Positions 7,901 through 16,965 of a stretch of DNA of 64,000 nt are shown piece after piece. The DNA is from Leifsonia virtsii. Lineage in GTDB: Bacteria; Actinomycetota; Actinomycetes; Actinomycetales; Microbacteriaceae. A program made the translations under genes and the position numbers. The notes beneath the pieces were generated by a model. The model saw nothing but the letters and a program-made list of their open reading frames with translations, was not told the origin of the DNA and did no database searches. Position 1 is the stretch's first letter, and every line of letters begins with the position of its first letter. The DNA lies in NCBI RefSeq assembly GCF_030433675.1, contig NZ_JAROCB010000004.1:372001-436000 (forward strand), read 5' to 3'.

Positions 7901-8503
7901 ATGCCGAAGGTCACCGAGGAGCACCGGCAGGCCCGCCGCCGCCAGATCGCGCAGGCGGCGCTCCGCTGCTTCGCGCGCAGCGGCTTCCAGCAGACCTCGA
8001 TGGCCGACATCATCGCCGAGTCCGGGCTCTCCGCCGGTGCCATCTACGGCCACTACAAGAGCAAGGAGGAGCTGGTCGAACTCGCGGTCTCCATCGTGCT
8101 CGACGACCGCTTCGTCGAGGTGGCCGACGCCGGCAGCCGCGACCCGCTCCCGACCCCGGGGGAGATGGTCCGGCTCCTGCTCCACGGCATCGAGTCGCAG
8201 ATCCCCGACCTCGGCCTGCTGGTGCAGGTGTGGGGCCAGATGCCGATCAACCCGCGCCTGGGCGAGATCGCCGAACGCGTCGGCGCCCGGATCCGGCGCC
8301 TGCTCACCGACTACCTCGTGGTCTGGTTCGAGCGCCGGGGCGGGTTCCCTCCCGCGGAGGCCGCCGCCCGCGCCGCGCAGGACGCCACGCTCTATATGGG
8401 CATCGTGCAGGGGTACGTCACCCAGAAGACGATCTTCGCCGACTTCGACCCGGAGACCTACCTCGCCGCCGTCGACCGGGTGGGCGCCGACCTCCACCGT
8501 TAA
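7901..8503 (+). CDS. TetR-family transcriptional regulator
   Basis: The 200-residue protein carries a TetR helix-turn-helix at about residues 15-60 (QIAQAALRCFARSGFQQT, then ADIIAESGLSAGAIYGHY), followed by a variable helical ligand domain. The start ATG 7901 follows TGGAGGACGC, a good ribosome binding site. It is divergent from the ABC-2/YhgE-like membrane protein and is followed after 9 bases by an ABC ATPase gene. With two matching operators in the 153-base intergenic region it most likely represses both directions and is released by a small ligand, perhaps a substrate of the transporter. Confidence 0.92.
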   Translation: MPKVTEEHRQARRRQIAQAALRCFARSGFQQTSMADIIAESGLSAGAIYGHYKSKEELVELAVSIVLDDRFVEVADAGSRDPLPTPGEMVRLLLHGIESQIPDLGLLVQVWGQMPINPRLGEIAERVGARIRRLLTDYLVVWFERRGGFPPAEAAARAAQDATLYMGIVQGYVTQKTIFADFDPETYLAAVDRVGADLHR

Positions 8504-8512
8504 GGTGGATCG

Positions 8513-9325
8513 GTGACCTCGCACGACACCGTCCTCGAACTCCACGACGTCACGTCCCGGCGCGACGGCACGCAGATCCTCGACGGGATCGACCTCACGG
8601 TCCGCGCGGGCGAGCACTGGGCCCTGCTCGGACCGAACGGAGCGGGCAAGTCCACCGTCCTCGGCTTCTGCGGTGCACTCACCTTCCCGACCTCCGGCAC
8701 CGTCGACGTGCTCGGCCGGCGCCTCGGCCGTGTCGAGCTGCAGGAGCTGCGCCGCCACATCGGCCACGTGAACCCGCGGCACCCGGTGCGCTCGCCGCTG
8801 ACCGTCACGGAAGTGGTGCTCACGGGCGTCACCGGGACGCTGGAGCCCCCGATGCGGTGGGAGCCGGAGGCGGAGGAGGTGCGCAGGACGCGGGAGCTCA
8901 TCCACTCGGTCGGACTCGACGAGCGGCGCGACGCCCGTTGGCCGACGCTCTCGCAGGGGGAGCGCGGGCGAGCGCTCATCGCCCGTGCGCTCGTCTCCGA
9001 GCCGCGGCTGCTGCTCCTCGACGAGCCGACGACCGGCCTCGACGTCGCCGCGCGCGAGCAGCTGCTGGAGACCATCGACGGCCTCTCGCACAGCGCCCCC
9101 GAGCTCGCCTCCGTGCTGGTCACCCACCACCTGGAGGAGCTTCCGGAGACGACGACCCACGCCCTGCTGATCGCGCACGGCCGCACGGTCTCCGTCGGCG
9201 GCATCGACGACGCGGTCACCACCGAGACAGTGACACGAGCGTTCGAGCACGCCATCCGCGTCGAGAAGGCCGACGGCCGGTGGAGCGCGCGGGCCCTGCG
9301 CGAGCGCGTCGGCGGTCTCCCGTAA
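8513..9325 (+). CDS. ABC transporter ATP-binding protein
   Basis: The 270-residue protein is a complete ABC ATPase: Walker A GPNGAGKST near residue 42, signature LSQGERGRA near 145, Walker B RLLLLDEPT, and H-loop VTHHLEE. The order and the signature resemble ModF/YlmA-type single ATPases. It follows the TetR gene with no room for a promoter, so the two are co-transcribed. No permease is adjacent on the same strand; the divergent membrane protein is a possible partner. GTG 8513 follows an AAGGTGG site. The stop codon lies inside a strong terminator hairpin. Confidence 0.9.
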   Translation: MTSHDTVLELHDVTSRRDGTQILDGIDLTVRAGEHWALLGPNGAGKSTVLGFCGALTFPTSGTVDVLGRRLGRVELQELRRHIGHVNPRHPVRSPLTVTEVVLTGVTGTLEPPMRWEPEAEEVRRTRELIHSVGLDERRDARWPTLSQGERGRALIARALVSEPRLLLLDEPTTGLDVAAREQLLETIDGLSHSAPELASVLVTHHLEELPETTTHALLIAHGRTVSVGGIDDAVTTETVTRAFEHAIRVEKADGRWSARALRERVGGLP

Positions 9326-9364
9326 CGTCTGCGGCTGCGCGCGCGCCCGCAGAGGTTACGGGAG
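9317..9364. terminator. Bidirectional terminator hairpin
   Basis: Arms 9317-9334 and 9347-9364 pair over 18 bases with one mismatch around a 12-base loop. The left arm includes the stop codon of the ABC ATPase gene. It separates that gene from the convergent DUF2252 gene (stop at 9377). No U-tract follows, as is common in actinobacteria. Confidence 0.85.
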
Positions 9365-9376
9365 GGCGCAGTCGCG

Positions 9377-10771
9377 TCAGCCGACGCGGAACGCGCCGTC
9401 CTGCGCGGCCGTGACGAACTCCGCGTAGTCGGCCTCGGCCTGGTCGGCGTACCGCACCGCCCACTCGGCCACGGCGGGGGCGAACGCGCGGCCGGAGCCG
9501 AGGTAGCCCGCGATGAAGGGGGCCTTCGGCGAGCGCGCGTGGGCGCGGGCGAGCACGACGGCGCAGACCCGGGCGTAGTCGAGGAACTGCGCCCGGTTCA
9601 TCGCGGCGATCTCGAACGACGCGTTCCTGTTGCGGAACTGGCGCATGTAGAAGGCGAACCGCTCCACCCGCAGGAAGCCGAGGAACGGGTCCGAGACGGC
9701 CTGCAGGATGCGCTGGCACGCCACCACGCGGTAGCCCTGCTCCTCCGGCAGCAGCGTGAGGTCGAGGTAGCCGGGAAGCGGCTGCACCCCGCCGAACCGC
9801 TCGACGACCGAGACGTCCGCTTCCTTCAGCTGCAGGATGACCGGCTCGTCCGTCGGCCCGCGCAGCGCGATGATGAAGCAGCGCGTCCCGACGCTCCCGA
9901 CGCCGACCACGCGGCGGGCGACGTCGTCGAGCCGCAGCTGCGACGCGAGCAGCGCCGTGTTCGGCGGGAGGGTCTTCCTGTAGCGCTCGTACGCGTCCTG
10001 GGCGAGCGCCTGCACCTCGGGCTCCGCCCGGAGCAGGATCGGCGGCCGCTCGACGAACCGCAGCCGGCCGTGCTCGTCCGTCTCGAGCGTGCGACGTGCG
10101 GTGCGCTCCGTCGTGCGCTTCTTGGACTCCTTGGTGACCTGCCGGACCAGCCGCTGCATGTCCGGGCTCAGCAGGTCGCGGCCGGAGCCCACCGCGGTCG
10201 GCGTGAAGTACCGAGCGGTCAGCGGCGTCGCGAGCGCCGTCCGCAACCAGTTCCGGTACGCGACGCCGGCGTCCTCCGCGGCCTGGCGCACCTGCTCGGC
10301 GGGGAAGCCGAGCGACCGCCCGGCGAGCACCACACTGCACAGCAGCCGTCTCAGGTCCCACTCCCACGGGCCGACGGTCGCCTCGTCGAAGTCGTTGATG
10401 TCGAAGACCATCGAGTTCTCGGGCGAGCGGTACATCCCGAAGTTGCTCAGGTGCGCGTCGCCGCAGATCACCACCTCGGCCCCGGTCGTGGGCGCCTCCG
10501 CCAGGTCTGCGGCCTGGATGGCCGCCGTGCCGCGGTAGAACGCGAACGCGTCGGCGCTCATCCGCTGCACCCGCAGGTCCACCAGGTTCTGCAGCCGGTC
10601 CTCATGCTGCCGGCGCAGGATGCCGATCGGGTCGCGGCCGGGCGGCGGAACGTACTCCGCGGCGGCCGACCGTGGCAGCACCTCGCGCGCGGCACGTCCC
10701 GCCTCGTACAGCTCGTCGGGCGAGAGCGGGCTCTCCGCGCGCTCGCCGGCTTCTGCGACATCCAGGCTCAT
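9377..10771 (-). CDS. DUF2252 family protein
   Basis: The 464-residue protein shows the hallmarks of DUF2252: VICGDAHLSNFG near residue 142 and VFDINDFDEA near 162, which recall the catalytic loop of aminoglycoside phosphotransferase/kinase folds. The rest keeps the usual family length. Function in this family is not established; a small-molecule kinase-like role is suggested by the fold. The gene is monocistronic, convergent with the ABC ATPase gene and divergent from the small gene at 10870. Confidence 0.88.
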   Translation of the reverse strand: MSLDVAEAGERAESPLSPDELYEAGRAAREVLPRSAAAEYVPPPGRDPIGILRRQHEDRLQNLVDLRVQRMSADAFAFYRGTAAIQAADLAEAPTTGAEVVICGDAHLSNFGMYRSPENSMVFDINDFDEATVGPWEWDLRRLLCSVVLAGRSLGFPAEQVRQAAEDAGVAYRNWLRTALATPLTARYFTPTAVGSGRDLLSPDMQRLVRQVTKESKKRTTERTARRTLETDEHGRLRFVERPPILLRAEPEVQALAQDAYERYRKTLPPNTALLASQLRLDDVARRVVGVGSVGTRCFIIALRGPTDEPVILQLKEADVSVVERFGGVQPLPGYLDLTLLPEEQGYRVVACQRILQAVSDPFLGFLRVERFAFYMRQFRNRNASFEIAAMNRAQFLDYARVCAVVLARAHARSPKAPFIAGYLGSGRAFAPAVAEWAVRYADQAEADYAEFVTAAQDGAFRVG

Positions 10772-10869
10772 GTCCGCACCTCCTCCGGGGCGATGCGGCC
10801 GCGGTCCCGCGGGCGCATCCGGCCGGACGCGCTCATCATAGGTCCGTCGATGCCGCTACGGTAAGCAGG

Positions 10870-11208
10870 ATGTGGGAGGCGATCGAACACCGTCGTGAGG
10901 ATGGGGAGCGGGTCGGCTGGCTGCGCCCGGAGGGCGAGGGTTTCGTGCCCATCGACCTGCTGGGCCGGGAGCTCGCCGGGCCGGTGGACTGGCTCACGGG
11001 CGAGGAGTTGCTGGAGGCGACCGGGATCGGCTACCTCGCCGACCCGTACGAGCTGCGGCTCGACGACGGCCGGTGGCTGCGGGTGCGCCTGACCGAGGTG
11101 TCCACCGAACGGATCGTCGTGAAGAAGGACGACTACGGCGCGATCGACGCCCCGCAGCGGATCTACACGCTCGCCTTCCCCATCCCGGAGTCGCTGCGGC
11201 CGCTGTGA
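10870..11208 (+). CDS. Conserved small acidic protein, unknown function
   Basis: The 112-residue protein begins at ATG 10870; a longer reading frame upstream is antisense to the DUF2252 gene and is not used. The sequence is soluble, acidic and strand-rich, with WLRPEGEGFVPIDLLGR near the N-terminus and VVKKDDYG near residue 80. I do not know the family. It lies 83 bases before the HerA-like ATPase gene on the same strand and might be co-expressed with it. Confidence 0.65.
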   Translation: MWEAIEHRREDGERVGWLRPEGEGFVPIDLLGRELAGPVDWLTGEELLEATGIGYLADPYELRLDDGRWLRVRLTEVSTERIVVKKDDYGAIDAPQRIYTLAFPIPESLRPL

Positions 11209-11291
11209 CCGCGACCGATCCGGTCTGTCCGCGGGGACGGCGGTGGCGCTAGCATCGGCGCCACACGGCCCGCGAGCAGGAGGAGGGGCGG

Positions 11292-12377
11292 ATGATCCCC
11301 CTGACCATCGGTACCACGGTCGAGGCGCCGGAGCGCCCGGCCGTCATCGACGGCTCCCGGTTCAACCGGCACACCTTCTGGTGCGGCCAGAGCGGCTCGG
11401 GGAAGACCTACGCGCTCGGCGTCGTGCTGGAGCAGCTGCTGCTCCGCACCGCGCTTCCGATGCTGGTCCTCGATCCGAACGCCGACTTCGTCGCGCTCGA
11501 CACCCTCCGCGACGACGCCGCCCCGGCCGACGCCGCGCAGTGGGCCGACCTTGACATCCGGGTGCTGCACTCCAGCACGCGGCAGGAGCCGCAGCTGCAC
11601 ATCCGGTTCGTCGACCTCAGCGTGCCGGCCAAGGGCGCCGTCGGCCGACTCGATCCGATCGCCGACGACGAGGAGTACAACGCGCTGCTGCACCTGCAGG
11701 CGGAGCCGGAGCACTTCGACGCCGACCGGTTCCTCTCTGCGCTGCTGGAGTCGGAGGACCCGGCCCGGCGCCGGCTCGGGCTGCGGATCGACAACCTCGA
11801 GATCCTGAAGTGGCCGCTCTGGGCGCTCGGCGCGTCGGGGGCGACCGAGGTCGTCACCTCCCGGCCGCGCGTGGTCGTGCTCGACGTCGGCGGCTTCACA
11901 CACCCGGGCGAGCCGCAGGCCGCGGCGCTCGGCGTGCTCGAAGACCTGTGGAACCGGAGGATGGAGCGCCGGCCGATCCTCATCGTCATCGACGAGGCGC
12001 ACAACTTCTGCCCGCCGGTGCCGCGCACGAGTGTGGAGGCGAAGCTCACCGAGCAGCTCATCCAGATCGCCGCGGAGGGCCGCAAGTTCGGGCTGTGGCT
12101 GTTCCTGTCGACGCAGCGGCCGACCAAGATCCACCCGAACGTGCTGTCGCAGTGCGACAACCTGGGGCTGATGCGGATGAACTCGCCGCGCGACCTGGCG
12201 GAGCTCGCCGAGGTGTTCGGCTTCGTGCCCGCTCACCTGCTGGAGCAGTCGCCCTCGTTCCGCAAGGGCGAGGCGCTCTTCGCGGGCGCGTTCACCGACG
12301 AGCCGCAGCTGGTCCGGATCGGCCGCCGCCTGACCGTGGAGGGCGGAAGCGACCTGGCGGTGGCGAACCGCGCCTAG
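11292..12377 (+). CDS. HerA/DUF853-like AAA ATPase
   Basis: The 361-residue protein has an early P-loop (WCGQSGSGKTYAL, about residues 31-43), the SGSGKTY form typical of HerA/FtsK-type ATPases, then MLVLDPNAD. Walker B ILIVIDEAHNF is near residue 232, and LFLSTQRPTKI follows, a sensor-like motif of the same class. HerA proteins are hexameric DNA pumps, usually with the NurA nuclease, but no NurA gene is next to it. A DNA-translocase role is likely by family and the partner is unknown. A GAGGAGG ribosome site lies 6-12 bases before ATG 11292. Confidence 0.82.
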   Translation: MIPLTIGTTVEAPERPAVIDGSRFNRHTFWCGQSGSGKTYALGVVLEQLLLRTALPMLVLDPNADFVALDTLRDDAAPADAAQWADLDIRVLHSSTRQEPQLHIRFVDLSVPAKGAVGRLDPIADDEEYNALLHLQAEPEHFDADRFLSALLESEDPARRRLGLRIDNLEILKWPLWALGASGATEVVTSRPRVVVLDVGGFTHPGEPQAAALGVLEDLWNRRMERRPILIVIDEAHNFCPPVPRTSVEAKLTEQLIQIAAEGRKFGLWLFLSTQRPTKIHPNVLSQCDNLGLMRMNSPRDLAELAEVFGFVPAHLLEQSPSFRKGEALFAGAFTDEPQLVRIGRRLTVEGGSDLAVANRA

Positions 12378-12389
12378 AGAGTCAGGGCC

Positions 12390-13640
12390 TCACCCACGGC
12401 CGCTCCGATCCTCGTGGGCCTGCCGCCGTTCGGCGCGCCGCTCGTCCGACTCGTGCTTCATCACCTCACGCGTGTGGGTGAGGTCGCCGATGATCGGCCG
12501 CCACAGCCGGGAGCGCGGGTCGGCATCCACCAGCACGGCGCGCACGAGGAGGGTGATCGGCACGGCCAGGATCGCACCGATCGGCCCGAGCACTACCGCC
12601 CACAGCAGCACGGAGAAGAAGGTGAGCGTCTGGCTCAGCGCGACCGCGTTGCCGACGACCTTCGGCTGGACCACCGACTGCACGATCGCGTTGATCACGC
12701 CGTAGACGATGATCACCGCCACGACCGTCCCCCAGCCCCCGGTGAGGTAGCCGAAGACGAGCGGCGGCACCAGTGCGATGAAGTAGCCGACGTTCGGGAT
12801 GAAGCTGCACAGGAACGAAAGGATCGCCCAGAGCAGGGCAGCGGGGACGCCGAGCAGCCACAGGGCCACACCATTGATGACGCCCTGCACGATGCCGAGC
12901 AGCGTCGTCACCACCATGTACCGCCGCACCGAGTGGGCGAAGCCGGTCACCGCGAACACCAGGTTCGGCCGCATCGGCTTCAGTTCGCGCAGCAGTGTCG
13001 GCGTGTAGGCAGCGTCCGCCGGCATCAGGATGAGCATCGTCAGCACGATGACGAGCAGCGTGATCAGCCCGAATGCGTTGCCCAGCAGGCCGCTGAAGAA
13101 CGACAGCATCGTGCTGGGGTTGAAACCCGCTTCGATCTGCTGCACCTGCTGGGGCCCGACGCCGATGCTCTGCAGCCACGACGCGACCTGGTCGCCCAGA
13201 GCCTGCAGCTGCGGCTGGTACTGCGGCAGCATCCCGACGAACTGCGCCACGGCCACCCACAGCACGCCGATGAACGCGGCGAGCAGCGCGAACACGGTCA
13301 GCCCGACCGCGCCGGTGGCGAGCCCCTGCGGTGTCCCGTGCCGCTCCAGCCACACCCGGACGGGCTGCGCGCAGATGGTCAGCACCAGGGCGAGCAGTGT
13401 CGGGGCGAGGATCCCGCCGATGGCCGCCATCCCGAAGGCGATGACGACGCCGGCAGCGAGGCCGAGCAGGATGCGCAGCCCGCGGCCCACACCGCCCGCG
13501 CCGTCCTCGGCGTCCGGGTCGACAGGGGCGTCGGGCGCGGCCGGGCGGGGGCGGCGGCCCCGGAACGGCCAGCGGCGGCGGTTCTCCTGCGCCGGCGCTG
13601 TCGGCGGGGGAGCGTCCGGGGTGAGGTCATCGTCGGTCAT
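12390..13640 (-). CDS. AI-2E family transporter (permease)
   Basis: This 416-residue membrane protein has a charged N-terminal tail of about 50 residues, then two blocks of membrane helices separated by a long extracellular or amphipathic region (about 130-190), the AI-2E/PerM/TqsA pattern. The second block includes FLCSFIPNVGYFIALVPP, a hallmark stretch. Members export autoinducer-2 or exchange ions; the substrate here is open. Its start overlaps the SulP gene end by 14 bases, so the two are translated from one message. Confidence 0.88.
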   Translation of the reverse strand: MTDDDLTPDAPPPTAPAQENRRRWPFRGRRPRPAAPDAPVDPDAEDGAGGVGRGLRILLGLAAGVVIAFGMAAIGGILAPTLLALVLTICAQPVRVWLERHGTPQGLATGAVGLTVFALLAAFIGVLWVAVAQFVGMLPQYQPQLQALGDQVASWLQSIGVGPQQVQQIEAGFNPSTMLSFFSGLLGNAFGLITLLVIVLTMLILMPADAAYTPTLLRELKPMRPNLVFAVTGFAHSVRRYMVVTTLLGIVQGVINGVALWLLGVPAALLWAILSFLCSFIPNVGYFIALVPPLVFGYLTGGWGTVVAVIIVYGVINAIVQSVVQPKVVGNAVALSQTLTFFSVLLWAVVLGPIGAILAVPITLLVRAVLVDADPRSRLWRPIIGDLTHTREVMKHESDERRAERRQAHEDRSGRG

Positions 13641-15468
13641 GCGCGGCTCCCTCCGGGCTGAGGGCGGCGATCGCGGCCCTGTTGGTGTCGAAGAAGCGGA
13701 CGCCGTCCAGCTGGCCGAGCCGCTCCAGCCGCTCCCGGATGCCCGGGCGGACCCGCGTCAGGGATAGGTCGGCGCCGTTCGCCGCCACGTACGACTGGAC
13801 GCCGGTCCACGCGTCGGCGCCGGTCACGTCCACGTCGGTCACGGCCTCCAGATCGAGAACGAGGTGGGCCGGATGCGACGCCTCCACCGCGCGGCGCACG
13901 GCCGTGCCGAAGGCGCCGCTGTTGGCGAAGAAGAGCGGGGCGGCCAGGCGCACGACGACGACACCCGGAGCGGTCTCGACGCCGTCCGGCGCCGCGTCCA
14001 GCAGGGAGGTGTGCGGGTCGCCGTCGGCCTCCAGCACGTCGATGGGCGGGTTCGCCGCCCGTCGCACCACGTTCACCACGGCCAGCACAAAGGCGATGCC
14101 GATGCCCGCGATCGGGCCGATCAGTACGGCGCCGAGGAAGCAGACCGCGGCCACGGCGAACTCGAACCGGTCCTGCCGCCAGAGCGCGACCAGCTTCGGG
14201 ATGCCGAGCAGCGGGAACACCGCGACCGCCACGATCGCGCCGATGGCGGGCGACGGGATGTCCTCCAGCAGCGCGGTGCCGAAGACCAGCAGGAGCAGGG
14301 TGCCGGCGGCGGCGACGAGCATCGGCAGCTGCGTCCGGGAGCCCGCCTGGTCCATCGCGGCGGTGCGCGAGGTGGAGGAGCCGACCGCGAAGCCGCCGCT
14401 GACGCCCGCGCCCAGATTGGCGAGGCCGAAGGCCAGCAGGTCGCGGTTCGCGTCCGTCCGGTAGCCGTGCTTCTCGCCGTACGACCGGGAGACGAGCAGG
14501 CCCTCGCCCATGGCCACCACGGTGAGGGCGATCGCCGACGGGATGAGCTGAAGCCACTGCGTCCACCCGATGACGGGCCAGGTGAGCGCGGGCGGGCCGG
14601 CCTCCACCGGTCCGAGCACCGAGACGCCGAGCCGGGCGGGGCCGACGAGCACCACGACGACCGTCGCGACGACGAGGACCACCAGCGCCCAGGGGAGTGC
14701 GGCGGCGATCCGCCGGCCGACCAGGAGGATGATCAGGGCTCCGGCGGCGATGAGCACCGACCACACGTTGGTCGTGCCGAGGCCGGCGACGAGGTCGCGC
14801 ACCTGCTGGACGAACTCGTCGCCCGCGCCGATCTTCACGCCGAGCATCTTCGCCAGCTGCGAGACCAGGATGTCGAGGGCCAGACCGCCGACGAAGCCGA
14901 CCAGGATGGGCTTCGACAGGAAGTCGGCGAGGAAGCCGAGCCGGAACACGGCGGCGAGCAGGAAGACGATCCCGCTGATGATCGCCTGCGCCAGGGCGAG
15001 GGCGATGTAGTCCTCGCCGCCCGCGACGGCGAGACCGCCGAGCGAGGCGGCGAGGAGGGCCGCGGCAGCCGCGTCGGGCGACGCCACCACCTGCCGGGAC
15101 GAGACGGTCAGCGCGTACAGGATCGACGGGAGCACCAGGGCGTAGAGCCCGGCCGTGGCCGGCAGTCCCGCGATCTGCGCGTACCCGATGTTCAGCGGGA
15201 CGGCGATGGCGAGCAGGGTGACCCCGGCCAGCAGCTCCCGCACCAGGTTGCCGCCGTTCAGCCCTGCGAGAGGGCGCAGTGGAGTGTGCCGCGGCGGCGG
15301 CCCCCGGGGGGGGGGGGGGGGCGCGGGGGGGGGGGGGGGTAGGGGCCGGCCGCCCCCCCCGCCCCCCCCGGGGGGCCCGCTGGCCCCCCGGGGGGGGGGG
15401 GGCGGGGGGGGGGCCGCGCCCCCCCCGGGGGGGGGGGGGCGCCCCGCCGCGGGGGTCGTTCCGGTCAC
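13627..15468 (-). CDS. SulP family anion transporter with STAS domain
   Basis: From about residue 70 the protein is a clear SulP permease: LNGGNLVRELLAGVTLLAI, then PLNIGYAQIAGLPATAGLY, with some ten to twelve membrane helices up to about residue 465, and a cytoplasmic STAS domain (about 490-600, VVVRLAAPLFFANSG and DVTGADAW). SulP proteins carry sulfate, bicarbonate or other anions. The first 60 residues are almost pure Pro and Gly, coded by a block of G and C runs (15296-15440) that looks unnatural, so the real N-terminus and start are uncertain. Total length of 613 is a little over the family norm for bacteria. Confidence 0.85.
   Translation of the reverse strand: MTGTTPAAGRPPPPGGGAAPPPPPPPRGASGPPGGGGGGGRPLPPPPPAPPPPPRGPPPRHTPLRPLAGLNGGNLVRELLAGVTLLAIAVPLNIGYAQIAGLPATAGLYALVLPSILYALTVSSRQVVASPDAAAAALLAASLGGLAVAGGEDYIALALAQAIISGIVFLLAAVFRLGFLADFLSKPILVGFVGGLALDILVSQLAKMLGVKIGAGDEFVQQVRDLVAGLGTTNVWSVLIAAGALIILLVGRRIAAALPWALVVLVVATVVVVLVGPARLGVSVLGPVEAGPPALTWPVIGWTQWLQLIPSAIALTVVAMGEGLLVSRSYGEKHGYRTDANRDLLAFGLANLGAGVSGGFAVGSSTSRTAAMDQAGSRTQLPMLVAAAGTLLLLVFGTALLEDIPSPAIGAIVAVAVFPLLGIPKLVALWRQDRFEFAVAAVCFLGAVLIGPIAGIGIAFVLAVVNVVRRAANPPIDVLEADGDPHTSLLDAAPDGVETAPGVVVVRLAAPLFFANSGAFGTAVRRAVEASHPAHLVLDLEAVTDVDVTGADAWTGVQSYVAANGADLSLTRVRPGIRERLERLGQLDGVRFFDTNRAAIAALSPEGAAHDRR
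15296..15440. other. Poly-G/poly-C low-complexity block
   Basis: About 145 bases are made almost only of G and C in long runs, up to 16 consecutive G (15306-15321), with hardly any A or T. No other place in the window resembles it. It falls in the SulP N-terminal coding region. It may be a sequencing or assembly error, or a real homopolymer tract prone to slippage. Confidence 0.85.
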
Positions 15469-15493
15469 GACGGACGCTCGTCCGGTCGTGGGA

Positions 15494-15982
15494 TCAGACG
15501 GTCGGCGCTGCGGGCGGCGGCGTCGCCGGTGCGGCGGGCGCCGCGGGTGCGGGCGCTGCCGCCGCGGGAGCCGCAGCCGGGGCTGCCGCCGCCGGCTGGC
15601 CGGAGAGGGCGTGCGCCTTCAGGTGCGCGAACTCCTCCGGCGTGATGGCGCCGCTGTCGAGCAGAGCCTTCGCCTTGCTGATCTCGTCGGCCGGGCTCGA
15701 CCCGGCGACCTGACGGATGTAGGCGTCGGTGGCCGACTGGTACTGACGTGCCTCCCTCTGGCTGCGCTGCGCCATCCCGGGTCCGCGCGCGATCAGGTAG
15801 ACCAGCGCGGTCAGGAACGGCACGAAGATCAGGAAGATGATCCAGAGCGCTTTCCACCAGCCGTTGAGCTTGTGGTCACGGAACAGATCGCTGATGATCG
15901 CGAACAGCGCGAACAGATACGCCACGAAGGCGAAGCTCCAGAAGAAGAGCCAGATGACGCTCCAGAAGTTGCTCCAGTCCAT
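15494..15982 (-). CDS. Membrane protein with SHOCT domain
   Basis: The 162-residue protein starts at MDWSNFW (ATG 15982, after GAGGGGAAAAC). Two membrane helices (about 7-28 and 39-60) match the PLDc_N/phospholipase-D-nuclease N-terminal membrane module. A SHOCT motif follows at about residues 96-125 (KAKALLDSGAITPEEFAHLKAH), and the last 40 residues are Ala/Pro repeats. SHOCT is a short helical oligomerisation element in many membrane proteins. Function unknown. It lies 26 bases upstream of the SulP gene and may share its message. Confidence 0.8.
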   Translation of the reverse strand: MDWSNFWSVIWLFFWSFAFVAYLFALFAIISDLFRDHKLNGWWKALWIIFLIFVPFLTALVYLIARGPGMAQRSQREARQYQSATDAYIRQVAGSSPADEISKAKALLDSGAITPEEFAHLKAHALSGQPAAAAPAAAPAAAAPAPAAPAAPATPPPAAPTV

Positions 15983-16089
15983 GTTCGTTTTCCCCTCTCG
16001 GTCCACGCTCGCCACGAGCCTGGATGTGCGCTGAGAGTAACGCCACGGATGTTCGCGCGGCTAGACGGTGTTTCGCCGCCGGCCGCGCG

Positions 16090-16965
16090 TCAGGAGAGGG
16101 CGGTCAGCTCCGCGGTGAGCCGGTCGACGATCTCGGACGCCAGGAAGCCGAGCGGTCCGGCCTGCCGGGCCAGCGACTCCCCGGCGGCGGCGTGCAGGTA
16201 CGTGCCCCAGACCGCCGCCTGCACCGGGTCGGCGCCCCGGGCCGCGAGCCCCGTGATCGCGCCGGCCAGGGCGTCCCCGCTCCCGGAGGTGCCGAGCCCC
16301 GGACCGCCCTCGCCGACGGTGAAGAGGCGTCCGTCGGCGGCGGCGATGCGCCCGAAGCAGGAGACGGTCGCGCGGTAGCGGCGGGCGAGCTCGCGCGTGT
16401 CGGCGTCCAGGTTGCGCACCTCGCGCCCGAGCAGGCGGCCGGCCTCCTCGGTGTTCGGCGTCAGGATGCGTGGGCCGGAGCCGGCGAGCCGCGGGTGCCC
16501 GGCCAGCGCCCCGAGGGCGTAGGCGTCGAGCACGAGCACGGTGTCGCGGTCGGCGGCGCGCGCCGCACGGGGCAGCATCCTGGCCGTCTCCTCCGCGTCG
16601 TCGAGCCCCGGGCCGAGGAGGACGGCGTCCGCTGCCGCGAGATCGACCGACGCCGACCGGATGCCGGCCCCGCGCAGGCTCCCGGACGAGGTCTCGGGGA
16701 GCGGCACGACACCGCTCTCCGGAAGGGCGACGGCGACGGCGGCTGCCACCGACGAGCCGATCGCGAGCGTCAGCCGGCCGGCGCCGACCCGCAGCGCGGC
16801 GCGGCCGGCCAGCATCGCGGCGCCGGGGGAGCGCAGCGCGCCGCCCACCACGAGCACCTGGCCGCGCGACCGCTTCGAGCCGGACGGCTCCGGCAGCGGC
16901 CAGGCGCGCAGCAGCTCGGGGGTGACGGTCTTCGGCATCGCCGGGCGCGTGTCACGCATCGGCAC
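16090..16965 (-). CDS. nnrD: ADP/ATP-dependent (S)-NAD(P)H-hydrate dehydratase
   Basis: The 291-residue protein has the ribokinase-like NnrD fold: GQVLVVGGALRSPGAAMLAG near residue 35, LLGPGLDD near 118, LTPNTEEAGRLLGR near 170 and the nucleotide motif TSGSGDALAGAITG near 225. The enzyme dehydrates damaged NADHX/NADPHX back to NAD(P)H. The epimerase partner (nnrE domain) is not fused, as the chain starts directly with the kinase-like domain. The start could be GTG 16965 or ATG 16938. It is last in a three-gene run and overlaps the phosphatase gene by 14 bases if the first start is used. Confidence 0.9.
   Translation of the reverse strand: MPMRDTRPAMPKTVTPELLRAWPLPEPSGSKRSRGQVLVVGGALRSPGAAMLAGRAALRVGAGRLTLAIGSSVAAAVAVALPESGVVPLPETSSGSLRGAGIRSASVDLAAADAVLLGPGLDDAEETARMLPRAARAADRDTVLVLDAYALGALAGHPRLAGSGPRILTPNTEEAGRLLGREVRNLDADTRELARRYRATVSCFGRIAAADGRLFTVGEGGPGLGTSGSGDALAGAITGLAARGADPVQAAVWGTYLHAAAGESLARQAGPLGFLASEIVDRLTAELTALS

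Noticed and set aside
15296-15440. A real Pro/Gly-rich N-terminal domain of SulP
   Set aside because: The residues arise only from G and C runs, with no codon variation as in true Pro-rich linkers of this genome (for example the Ala/Pro tail at 15494-15600).
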